Of a stretch of DNA of 64,000 nt, positions 10,741-20,381 are shown piece after piece. Both the position numbers and the translations under genes were made by a program. The stretch is from Conchocele bisecta. Taxonomy: Eukaryota; Mollusca; Bivalvia; Lucinida; Thyasiridae. The stretch spans positions 30,786,956 through 30,850,955 of the forward strand of contig CM055269.1 of the NCBI GenBank assembly GCA_029237695.1. The letters run 5' to 3'. The notes under the pieces are model-generated. The model had not been told where the DNA came from. It was given only the letters and a program-made list of their open reading frames with translations, and ran no database searches. Position 1 is the stretch's first letter, and each line of letters starts with the position of its first letter.

Positions 10741-11336
10741 TGGCACGGTTCGTGTGGATTTCACAGTGGATGTCCTCTCTTTAAACAATTTCAAGTTACT
10801 AATGCTGTGTACAGTTTTCAGTTTAATTCCGGATGAATTCACTAGTGTCACGCGATTTCTGGGTAGTACTGTCAAAATGGTGTATGGCCCGGTGTACTTC
10901 GGATCCATCTTGCTCCCTTTCCTGTTCAGATTCCGCATGTTCTTAATCAGGACCTTAGTACCAAGAGAGAGACGATTAACTGCAGGCTTGCAGTTTCTCT
11001 TGTCGAAGTTCTTTTTGTACCTCTTCTGGGCTGTCCGTATGTTTTTGTCGGCGGTTTTCTGAATCTGTGACACAACCTCAGACATGTGAATGTATACACT
11101 GTCAGAGGTAAGGTCCGCAGACTTGGGGGGGGACCTCGCTCGCCACAGACGAAACAGTCAGGTCCCTTTCGAAGGGAAGTACTGGGTCACGCCCATACAT
11201 AACTCTGAATGGCGTGATCTTTGTCGATGCATGGATGCTGTTCCTGTAGGCGAGCAGCATCCCGTCCACATAGTCGTCCCAGTTGTCCTCGTCGTCCATC
11301 ATCTTCTCTATCGAGTTGATGAGTGTTCCGTTGAAC

Positions 11337-12320
11337 CTGCAATTATAGAGTAAAATGTCAACATGTTCACATGTTTCTAACCAATGTAGTGTTGTGTGGC
11401 AATTAAGGCAGCTGAAAATGTTGCAGGAACCCATGGGAGTACAAATCAACAACAGTTTTAACAGCTTTTGTAAATTTCATATCTACAAATTCATGAAATT
11501 ATGCAGTTAATGGAAAGAGCCAATATATCTCCGCATTTATTAGTCCGATTTGAGATTCTAAAAGGGGGGTATAGGGGCTCAATGCGATAAATTGTCTTTG
11601 AAAACCTTTTTTTTTAGAATTGGTTTGTAATTAAAAACCTCAAATATGAAAGGAGAATATCTAGTTTGCGACCTGCATGTTCATTAAAATATGGGTGGGC
11701 ATATCAATACTCTTTGTACAGTAGTAGTCAATAAACTATATATCAGTGTGGATTATGGTAACCCAGTATAATAAAGTGTATTGCATAAGGAAATGAAAGG
11801 GTTTAACGTCCCCACAATATCTACATCATATTGAGACGGGTCACGGGGTTGAATCCCGTATGTCACCTGTATGTAGGACACCAAATCACTTGGCTCTCCA
11901 CTCCCTTGTACTTGCCTCTTACAAGAAGCCGATGATACTGTGGCCTGTTGTATCCTAGGAATGTATCCATACCACAGGGGGTTTGACCAATTGAATGTCG
12001 AAGATAAAATGTTGAATATAACAGGTATCATTCCCACATTAACACCCTTTGAAAATGCAACAAATTTGGGGTGATGAAACGTTATGCAACCTGACGCATT
12101 CATAGATATCGGAAAAAGGTTTGTCGTGCGTAAGAACTCACTTGCATCCCTAACATTATCGCTATGTTGTTTTGCATGCTTATTTCATGTCTGGAGTGTA
12201 TATATACCGTATAGATATATATTTTCTGATGTGACATCTCCCTTTGTTGATCAGCTCTTTCCGGGTGGATACATATGCAAATGTTGCTGCCTGTACATCT
12301 CTAGTAAGTGCTCTGCTCAC
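11337..12320 (-). other. Candidate intron within the Gypsy integrase
   Basis: On the minus strand the left border is GAAAG|GTGAGC and the right border TAATTGCAG|GTTCAAC. Removing 984 bp restores the conserved integrase frame exactly (QTE-R-FNG) with the Arg codon split AG|G. Both borders fit animal splice consensus, including the AG|GT proto-splice site. The interior holds a 116-codon frame (11753-12103) that I do not recognise and a SINE-like patch. The alternative is a TE insertion that happens to end with splice-like bases. Confidence 0.65.
11780..11960 (-). repeat. Possible SINE remnant
   Basis: On the minus strand GGGATTCAACCCC resembles an RNA polymerase III B box, followed by GGGGACGTTAAACCC, a 3' motif I associate with mollusc tRNA-derived SINEs. 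No convincing A box was found, so this is a weak call. Confidence 0.3.
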
Positions 12321-12483
12321 CTTTCTGTCTGTCCATTGGACTGCGGATGGTACGGGGAGCACAGCTGATGCTTCATGTTCATCTTGTCGCACAGCCAATC
12401 GTTCAGCTCATTGACGAATGCCCTGCCACGGTCGCTGATGATGACTCCAAAAGTGCCATCCCCACCCGATTTTACAATGAATG

Positions 12484-12600
12484 GAGGTGGGGGGGAGAAT
12501 ATCCGTGTGGAGTGGAAAATATTTGGCGAATATTTCCCCCCCCCCCCCCCCCCGGGGGGGGGGGAGAGAATATTCTGGGGGGGAGAATATTCTGTGACAC
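12484..12600. repeat. C/G homopolymer junction with GAATATT motifs
   Basis: Runs of C and G flank GGCGAATATTT and two GAGAATATTCT motifs. This is the right border of the Gypsy-containing insertion. The piggyBac frame stops here after DMTVS and resumes at 10265 with TLSTAENP. Confidence 0.65.
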
Positions 12601-13554
12601 CGTCATGTCACCTTTCTGGGCTGTTTTATAGTCGCCCTGAATCTTGACATCTTTCTTCCCCAGTTGTTTTGGATACCCCTTTCTGTTTGAGCGTACAGTT
12701 CCTCTGGCGTAAGTGCCATTTCGTAGAAGTTGCTGGCACAAATCTGGTGAAGTGAAATAGTTGTCGGTATTCACAATATGAAATTTGCCAAACAATTTCT
12801 GACTCAAATCCATCACTACTCTCGTTGCTAAACCAACTTCTCTTGTGTTAGCCTCGCGTCCAGTGTACACCTGGAATTCCTGCGTATAGCCGTTCTCGGG
12901 GGGAAGCTCGCATCCAGACCTTGATTCCATATCTTGCCGGTTTGGCGGGCATGTATTGACGAAATGCCAGTCGTCCACGAAACTTCACCATCGCCTCGTC
13001 GATGCTTACATTCTGATGTGGCCTGTAGTTTGCCAAACACTGTGCCAGAACCTGAAATAAAATAAAAAAACATCATTATTAGTTCATTTGGCAATAATAA
13101 TTAGTCTATGATGAAAATATGTTTGAACAAACCTCACTATGGGCACCGCTGAAAGAAAGAATCAACCTATCTACAGATCTAGGATTCTTTCATTCCGAGC
13201 CGCGCACACAGTAACGTCTGTTCAAATTTACCTTCATCTTGCTTGTAGTTTATATTACATTGTACATGTTACGTATACGGAATTCAGTCCAAACTTTCCT
13301 GACTGTTTCTTCAATGAGAGATGGAGGGAAAAATAAATTAAATAAAAGTCCAATTCGTTTGTATCTGGTGCCATAATCACTGTAGATCCGTGTTCTAGGT
13401 CGGTGAATGGCTGTTTCACGATTGATGTTCTGTCATTTATCCGCCAAACTCGCAGATTTTCAGAGGCATTTCCACCGTCCGAGTCGTCAAATTCACTTTC
13501 CCAATCTGACAAATCAGATGGTGCATTCATCTGTTCTGATGCTACTAACTTCAT
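12592..13554 (-). pseudogene. piggyBac-type transposase copy 2, N-terminal half
   Basis: The acidic N-terminal region (MNAPSDLSDWESEFDDSDGG) is followed by NELDF. A one-base shift then leads to FFPPSLIEETVRK. The next conserved block (domain up to the first Asp) is absent. Similarity resumes at 13053 after a TTTCAG, with VLAQCLANYRP, the first catalytic context SIDEAMVKFRGR, a frameshift near 12900, then YTGREAN and NTDNYFTSPDL. Position 13053 looks like a 3' splice site, so part of the gap may be an intron, but no matching donor that restores the frame was identified. The copy is broken by frameshifts and the Gypsy-containing insertion. Confidence 0.85.
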
Positions 13555-13971
13555 TTATCGAAATATCGCTGCCCATAGGGTCACTATTCCAGCCAGAAAA
13601 GTCTGATTCTGGACCACTGTCGTCATAATTCGCGGCCGCGGGAGGCTGATTTTCCGAAATTTCCATCATTTTCAACTCGAATTTGTAACGCTTTGTCTTG
13701 AAATAAAGTTATAAAACAATATCCGCCATATTTGGAAATTAACCTACTTCCATTTGTAAGCTTCATTTTCATTGGTCTAGAACAAGTAAAGCTAGTTTTT
13801 CGTACTTTTCTGAACCAATGGTAAGCGACGTAATAATGCGCTCGGGAAGGGAGTTGGTAATTACCACACCGCATAAATGTGGCTGTAAGGATATCGGGTC
13901 AGGTAACTGCGCCGCGCTAATGTGGCACGCGGGACAGCATACTCGCATTGCCTGCCACATTACAGTGGCGC

Positions 13972-13989
13972 TAGGGCATAATGAGTTAA
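13972..13989. other. Likely terminus and TTAA target of piggyBac copy 2
   Basis: TTAA at 13986-13989 is followed on the minus strand by CTCATTATGCCC, parallel to the CTCTTTCTGGCC end of copy 1. It lies about 430 bp upstream of the N-terminal coding remnant. Confidence 0.45.
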
Positions 13990-15244
13990 TTAATGAAGAT
14001 TTCAGTCTTCAGTTATGCTCTGTTGGTGTGTAGCCTTTCAGGGATGAGAGTTGAAGAAAATGAAAAAAAAGCTGAAGATTTTTTTATTTGGTAATTTGAA
14101 CATTTGAATCCATTTTAAGCATTTTTTTCTTCAAGAAAGCACTTTCAAAAAGTTGATGGATGTAAAAGAATGTCAAACGAGCCATAAAACTGGTGAAATA
14201 CGTAAGATCTAAAAACAGCATTCAACATGATCTTGAAGTAACAGAAAACTATAGTACTAAATAGATACAAAGATATAAAATATCGTGCTGAGGACCTGGG
14301 CCCATGTTTATGAAATTATCTTAGCATGTACTTGGTTCTCATGCTCAAAATCAGCACTTAGGCCATTTCTTTTTTATGTTTTGATTTACAAAAGTTTTTA
14401 GATAAAACATGGTCTGGGTGGTCGAAAAAAAAAGAAAAAAAGTAAAGGCTCTCAGTTGTTTTTGTTCTCAAAAAGAAAAATTATGTTACAAAAACTTGAA
14501 ACGGGCCCATTTCAATACGACCATCCTCTGAAAACCAAGCTCCGTTGTTTTATACAAGGGAAACATTGATGACTAACAAAGAGATCATTTCAACACTGTG
14601 TGTCTTAACATTTGCATATTCATGTATGAGAGTTTAAGAAGTGTCTTAGGTAGTCTACTATACTAAATGAATGAAATAATTGCACTAGTAGATGGGTCCA
14701 AATGCATTTATAATAACCAGTGTCTCTCCCGATCATGAGCCGGGGCATACCATCAGACTTTACCTGGGCATACCCCGGGGTAGAGCAAGCTTTGCACTTC
14801 AGTCGCCAACTCCGCAAGTGTAGCGTAGGGTCAATATATTTAGACTAACCCCGTGGCTTTCACAGACCATGTTGCTCCGCAGTGCAGGGCTGTTACCAGG
14901 GCTTTTAATATTTTTTAAAATTGACAAACATAATTATAAGCCTTGCTATTCCCCCGGAGGAGGTGGAGGGGGGGGGGGGGGGCTGAGACTTACACTTAGA
15001 CAGATGCACAACACTTACAGTATACAACCCACCCCACCCACCCCAACTGGCAACTACTTGCAAACCGTGGCAATTATATCACGTCGTAAGTTCGTAACCC
15101 CATACACTTATTCCCCACCCACCTCCCTAAATGTATGTTTACCTTTTAATATAGCTAGCGTTTAAAAATCAATATTATTGGTTTTCCAACAGAATAAGTA
15201 ATTATCTCTGCTATGGGGTTACGACGTATATTGCCCAAACCGTT
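13990..15244. other. No gene recognised; includes a G-run
   Basis: AT-rich sequence with poly-A/T stretches and a GGAGG/poly-G tract at about 14955-14985. Short frames show no family signature. Confidence 0.5.
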
Positions 15245-15511
15245 TTAGTCCAAACCTGACACTGTAACTGTAATGTGATTGGTGCCGAAATCCCTCAGCA
15301 CCCCACAAGGTGTGTCGATGTCGACCCTGGTGCGGGACCCCGACGCGGTTGTCGACGACTCGATCCGCTTCACACCGTGTCTGCAGTCCTCCAGGTGGGT
15401 TGACAACGCATTCCCTATAGTCTGCGTTGGCAACCCCGATAGAAAAAATTTATGCTCATCCGAGCTACAACCCTTAATTTCCACATGGAAATACAGTTTT
15501 TTATCGGCCAT
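15245..15511 (-). CDS. Hypothetical 88-residue frame, unrecognised
   Basis: The frame begins MADKKLYFHVEIKG (an upstream in-frame Met exists at 15568) and ends at a stop after VTVSGLD. It is not low-complexity and has balanced composition with a Cys and His content (CSSDEHKF, HLEDCRHGVKR) unlike its AT-rich surroundings, so it may be a real exon or element-encoded N-terminal domain. No splice donor, homologue or neighbouring exon was recognised. Confidence 0.3.
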   Translation of the reverse strand: MADKKLYFHVEIKGCSSDEHKFFLSGLPTQTIGNALSTHLEDCRHGVKRIESSTTASGSRTRVDIDTPCGVLRDFGTNHITVTVSGLD

Positions 15512-15781
15512 CGCCAAATTTGTTGTTGTTGTTACACCTCCCGAGTCATGGTGATTTGGGCGCTTCAAAGCCTTACTGTCATAGCGTTACGCCGGAATTC
15601 AAGCGTCTGCTGTTCGGGTATTAACGTGACTCACGGAATGAACCGAATTAACCCCCCTTCATTGCGCCCGGCTGTAGAGTATTGCCAAAACAGCCTTCCT
15701 AAAGAGTGACACCCAATAAATTGAAGGATATTCTGCTTTCTATGATCTTAGCCTTTCCTTTTTTTTCTTGAAAGTAATTAT

Positions 15782-17984
15782 ACCCCCACAAACAAAGTTT
15801 GTTGGGGGTATATAGGAGTCAGCTTGTCGGTCTGTCGGTCTGTTGGAAATTCCCTTCCGCTCTATATCTTCTACACCGATGCATGGATTATCAAATGGCT
15901 TGGCACAAATGTTTGTCATGATGAAGGTGTGTCGCGATCAATAACCACGCACCTACGTCCAAGGTCAAGGTCACAGTTGAAGGTCAAAGGTCAAACCTAT
16001 AGAAATTCCCTTCCGCTCTATATCTTCTACACCGATGCATGGATTATCAAATGGCTTGGCACAAATGTTTCTCATGATGAGAAGGTGTATCGCGATCAAT
16101 AACCACGCACCTACGTCCAAGGTCAAGGTCACAGTTGAAGGTCAAAGGTCAAACCTATTGAAATTCCCTTCCGCTCTATATCTTCTACACCGAAGCATGG
16201 ATTATCAAATGGCTTGGCACAAATGTTTCTCATGATGAGAAGGTGTATCGCGATCAATAACCACGCACCTACGTCCAAGGTCAAGGTCACAGTTGAAGGT
16301 CAAAGGTCAAACCTATGAAATTCCCTTCCGCTCTATATCTTCTACACCGAAGCATGGATTATCAAATGGCTTGGCACAAATGTTTCTCATTATGAGAAGG
16401 TGTGTCGCGATCAATAAACACGCACCTACGTCCAAGGTCAAGGTCACAGTTGAAGGTCAAAGGTCAAAAATATTGAAATTCCCAAATGGCTTGGCACAAA
16501 TGTTTCTCATGATGAGAAGGTGTGTCGCGATCAATAACCACGCACCTACGTCCAAGGTCAAGGTCACTGTTGAAGGTCAAAGGTCAAACCTATTGAAATT
16601 CCCTTCCGCTCTATATCTTCTACACCGATGCATGGATTATCAAATGGCTTGGCACAAATGTTTCTCATGATGAGAAGGTGTGTCGGGATCAATAACCACG
16701 CACCTACGTCCAAGGTCAAGGTCACAGTTGAAGGTCAAAGGTCAAAAATATTGAAATTCCCAAATATTGCACAAAGTTTCTCATGAAGGGTGTCGCGATC
16801 AATAACCACCACCTACGCCAAGGTCAAGTCAGTGGAGGTCAAAGGTCAAACCTATTAAATTCCCTTCCGCTCTAATCTTCACACCGATGCATGGATTATC
16901 AAATGGCTTGGCACAAATGTTTCTCTGATGAGCAAGGATGTCGATCAATAACCACACCTACGTCCAAGGTCAAGGTCACAGTTGAAGGTTCAAAGGTCAA
17001 ACCTATTGAAATTCCCTGCTCATATCTTCTACACCGATGCATTGATTATCAAATTGCTAACCACCTACGTCCAAGGCACAGTTGAAGGTCAAAGGTCACC
17101 TATTGAAATTCCCTCCGCTCTATCTTCTACCGATGCATGGATTATCAAATGCCTTGGACAAATGTTTCTCATAGAAGGTTGTCACGATCAATAATCACGC
17201 ACCTACGTCCAAGGTCAATGTCACAGTTGAAGGTCAAAGGTAAAAAATATTGAAATTCCCAAATGGCTTGGCACAAATGTTTCTCATGATGAGAAGGTGT
17301 GTCGCGATCAATAACCACGCACCTACGTCCAAGGTCAAGGTCACAGTTGAAAGTCAAAGGTCAAGCCTATTGAAATTCCCTTCCGCTCTTTATCTTCTAC
17401 ACCTATGCATGGATTATCAAATTGCTAACAACGCACCTACGTCCAAGGTCACAGTTGAAGGTCAAAGGTCAAACCTATTGAAATTCCCTTCCGCTCTATA
17501 TCTTCTACACCGATGCATGGATTATCAAATGGCTTGGCACAAATGTTTCTCATGATGAGAAGGTGTGTCGCAATCAATAACCACGCACCTACGTCCAAGG
17601 TCAAGGTCACAGTTGAAGGTCAAAGGTCAAACCTATTGAAATTCCCTTCCGCTCTATATCTTCTACACCGATGCATGGATTATCAAATGCCTTGGCACAA
17701 ATGTTTCTCAGGATGAGAAGGTGTGTCGGGATCACTAACCACGCACCTACGTCCAAGGTCAAGGTCATAGTTGAAGGTCAAAGGTCAAACCTATTGAAAT
17801 TCCCTTCCGCTCTATATCTTCTACACCGATGCATGGATTATCACACTATGCCCAGGGTCAAGGTCACAGACTTGATGCGTTTGAAACCTTAACGCTCGGC
17901 TAAATGGCTTATAAATAAAAAATGCCTCGTTTTCTTTGGCTGCCAGTGGGGGTATTCGTGTGCCGATAGGCCACATTTCTAGTT
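15782..17984. mobile_element. Hairpin-started repeat element (family 2) with about thirteen 157-bp cores
   Basis: The element opens with a near-palindrome (TACCCCCACAAAC, then GTTTGTTGGGGGTA), followed by GGTCGGTCTGTCGGTCTG. It then has a tandem core of about 156-158 bp starting near 15849, 16005 and 16163, and ends with ACATTTCTAGTT. Core copies between 16760 and 17200 carry many small deletions, and several are shortened copies. Each core includes TCAAGGTCA and AGGTCAAAGGTCA. The design (left arm, tandem cores, right arm, T-rich target) resembles the bivalve pearl-type elements. The apparent frames are repeat shadows. Confidence 0.75.
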
Positions 17985-18262
17985 CCCGGTGTTTTTTTAT
18001 TTATTTCAGTACGTTTTTTAGTTCGCCGGAAATAATTACTGTGAAAAAAACACAAACTTTCTACTTTATTTTTGTTCGGGTTTCAGAAAAAATACACTCG
18101 GCGGTTTTGTAAACCGAAAAATATAAAAGGAGTGGCCTTAATTGGTCGAAGCTGATTTAGAGTATGAATTTAATGAATGTGCTCAGAAAGTTTTATAAAC
18201 AGGTGCCCTGTAGACTAGGATATGATCTCTACTTTTACCAATGGTAAACACATTATTTGCTG
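17985..18262. other. No feature recognised
   Basis: AT-rich spacer between the family 2 element and the piggyBac-type MITE. Confidence 0.4.
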
Positions 18263-18507
18263 TTAACCCTTTCAACACCACAGACCTCTATAGAGACAAT
18301 GTTTGCAAACAGTGCAGATCCAGATGAGCCGGCTCGTAACGAGCCGTCTCATCAGGATCTCTCCACTGTTTGTTAATAATAATTTTAAACGTCGTACAGA
18401 TTACCCTTTTAGAAGAATGGGATAATTTGAATGAACAAAATTAATGAAATAGCGTGAAACATTGGCATGGAACATCCTATTAAGTTACTTGGTGTTGAAA
18501 GGGTTAA
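18263..18507. mobile_element. piggyBac-type MITE, 237 bp, TTAA target duplication
   Basis: TTAA at 18263-18266 and 18504-18507 flank inverted termini CCCTTTCAACACCA and TGGTGTTGAAAGGG. Exact TTAA duplication and CCC-starting TIRs are the piggyBac signature. The interior has no coding potential. It contains GAGCCGGCTCGTAACGAGCC-like palindromic sequence near 18328. Confidence 0.85.
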
Positions 18508-18529
18508 ATCCTTTTGCTGATACACTGGA

Positions 18530-18895
18530 TACCATTCAAAATGATTGTTACAAACGATTGTGTCAAAGTTCGAATTAATATTAATTATTTATCAATCTCG
18601 AATATAAAAAAGTGATTTAAAATGATTGTTACAAATGATTCTGTCAAAGTTTGAATCAATAGTAATTATTTAAAAATCTCAAATATCACAGACACGCTTA
18701 TCTATATACAATTATCGGTCTCTTTTCCTAACAATATTATCAGTGATTGCTTTTGACCTTGAATTTACAAAAATGATTTCAAATGATCGATATCAATGTT
18801 AATTATCTATGAATCACTGATTTGCCTGGTATTTACAACTATTGGTCTTTTCCAAACGTCGCCTCCAATATTAATCATGCATGACACAGTTTTTT
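18530..18895. repeat. Degenerate 80-bp direct repeat, otherwise AT-rich
   Basis: AAAATGATTGTTACAAA.GATT.TGTCAAAGTT occurs near 18538 and 18618, with a weaker third copy near 18770. No gene was recognised up to the array boundary at 18896. Confidence 0.55.
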
Positions 18896-20342
18896 AGCTC
18901 AACTGAGCGAAGCTCATATGAGCTATTGTTACCGCAATGTGTCCGTCGTCCGTCGTCCGTCCGTCGTCGTCCGTGAACATTTTCAAACGTCTTCTCCTCG
19001 TTAACCATTGGGCCTATAGTCACCAAACTTCATGGTCATGGTCCTTATGTAGGGGGATTACAAAATTTTTAAAATGACATTACGTAATCCAAGATGGCCA
19101 CCGTCTAAAAATAGCACAAATTCTTAAAAAATCTTCTCAAGAACCGCCAACCGGATTACGACAAAACTTGGTAGGAATGATCGATGTACAATGCTCTTTC
19201 AAAGTTGTTAAAATGGTGACCCCGGGGTCAAAAATGGGCGTGGCCCGTGTGGTCAAATTGGGTTCAAATCTCTTTTAGAGATTTCAAAATTCTTCTTCAC
19301 ATGAACCGCTTGGCCCATGGTGGCCAAACTTCACTGTTATGGTCCATGGGTGAAATCTTTTCAGATTTGTTAAAACGGAGGTCGTCGCTAATCTAAGATG
19401 GCCGCCGTCTAAAAATAGCACAAATTCTTAAAAAAAATAATTCTGAACCGCCAGCCGGATTTCGACAAAACTTGGTAGGAATGATCGATGTACAATGCTC
19501 TTTCATAGTTGTTAGAATGGTGACCCCGGGGTCAAAAATGGGCGTGGCCCGTGGGGTCAAATTTTATTTTTGACAGAATATGGTCATTTCTATATCAAAT
19601 CGAAGGTATCAAAGAGGCGATTGCTCTGGTACATTTTTGTCGAAATTGGATGGTCTTGTCATCCAAGATGGCCGCCGATAGGTCAAAAGGTAATTATTTT
19701 ATTAGAGATTTAAAAATTCTTCTTCACACGAACCGCTTGGCCCATGGTGGCCAAATTTCACAGTTATGGTCCATGGGTGAAGCCTTTTCAGATTTGTTAA
19801 AATGGAGGTCGTCGCTAATCCAAGATAGCCGCCGTCTAAAAATAGCACAAATTCTTAAAAAATCTTCTTCTCATGGACCGCCAGCCAGATTTCGACGAAA
19901 CATGGTAGGAATGATCGATGTAGAATGTTCTTTCAAAGGTGTTAAAATGGTGACCCCGGGGTAAAAAATGGGTGTAGCCGGTGGGGTAAAATTTTATTTT
20001 TTACTGAATATGCTCATGTCATATATCAAATTGAAGGTATCGATGAGGCGATTGGTGCAATATTTGTCGGAATCGGATGATTATGTCATCCATGATGGCT
20101 GCCAAAAGGTCCATTTATTCAAGATTTTGAACGTCTTTTTCTCAGGAACCACGTGGCCGATGCTGGCCAAACTTCATAGTAAGTTAAGATCCTTGGGTGA
20201 AGCATTTTCAGATTTGGTAAAATGAGTCGTCGCTTAATCCAAGATGACCGCCATCTAAAAATAGCACAATGTTTTTAAAACATATGAACTCAATGTCACA
20301 TTCTCCTCTGGTGTTCATGGAGCGAATTATGGCCCTCTTGTT
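18896..20342 (+). mobile_element. Hairpin element E-A (family 1), left boundary of the gene array
   Basis: It starts with the hairpin AGCTCAACTGAGCGAAGCTC...ATGAGCT, then a CCGTCGTCCGTCGTCC stretch, three tandem cores of about 300-340 bp (marked by CAAGATGGCCGCCGTCTAAA and GGTGACCCCGGGGTC), and ends TGGCCCTCTTGTT. Compared with copies E-B to E-F its 5' end has private variants (CTCAACTGAG, CATATGAGCT, CTCGTTAACC). Its 3' end has the GTGTAGCCGGTGG and GATTGGTGCAAT variants shared with E-B to E-E but not E-F. Confidence 0.8.
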
Positions 20343-20381
20343 TTACACAGGCTAATCTTTCATTCCCATCTTTTCTCCATT

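Larger units (their letters stand above)
10579..12480 (-). pseudogene. Gypsy-type integrase, second half, interrupted by an intron-like sequence
   Basis: This is a DDE integrase of a Ty3/Gypsy retrotransposon. From 12480 the frame reads GTFGVIISDRGRAFVNEL (second Asp) and, 35 residues later, the Glu of NGQTER: exact DD35E spacing. The Arg codon is split by 984 bp (11337-12320), after which FNGTLINSIEKMM and LLAYRNSIHASTKITPF..MYGRDPVLPF follow. A frame change occurs at a G-run near 11130. The C-terminal part has YTGPYTILTVLPRNRVTL, the small barrel of Gypsy integrases, then a Pro-rich tail. The first catalytic Asp and all of RT are missing, so it is a fragment, embedded in piggyBac copy 2. 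Confidence 0.85.

Noticed and set aside
11820..11845. A tRNA gene, because of a GGGGTTGAATCCCG-like arm
   Set aside because: The loop does not fit TTCRANN, and no acceptor, D or anticodon arms were found around it. On the other strand it is at best a SINE B box.
15849..17880. CRISPR-like look of regularly spaced repeats
   Set aside because: The units are 157-bp tandem copies without unique spacers, in a genome with eukaryotic introns and transposons.
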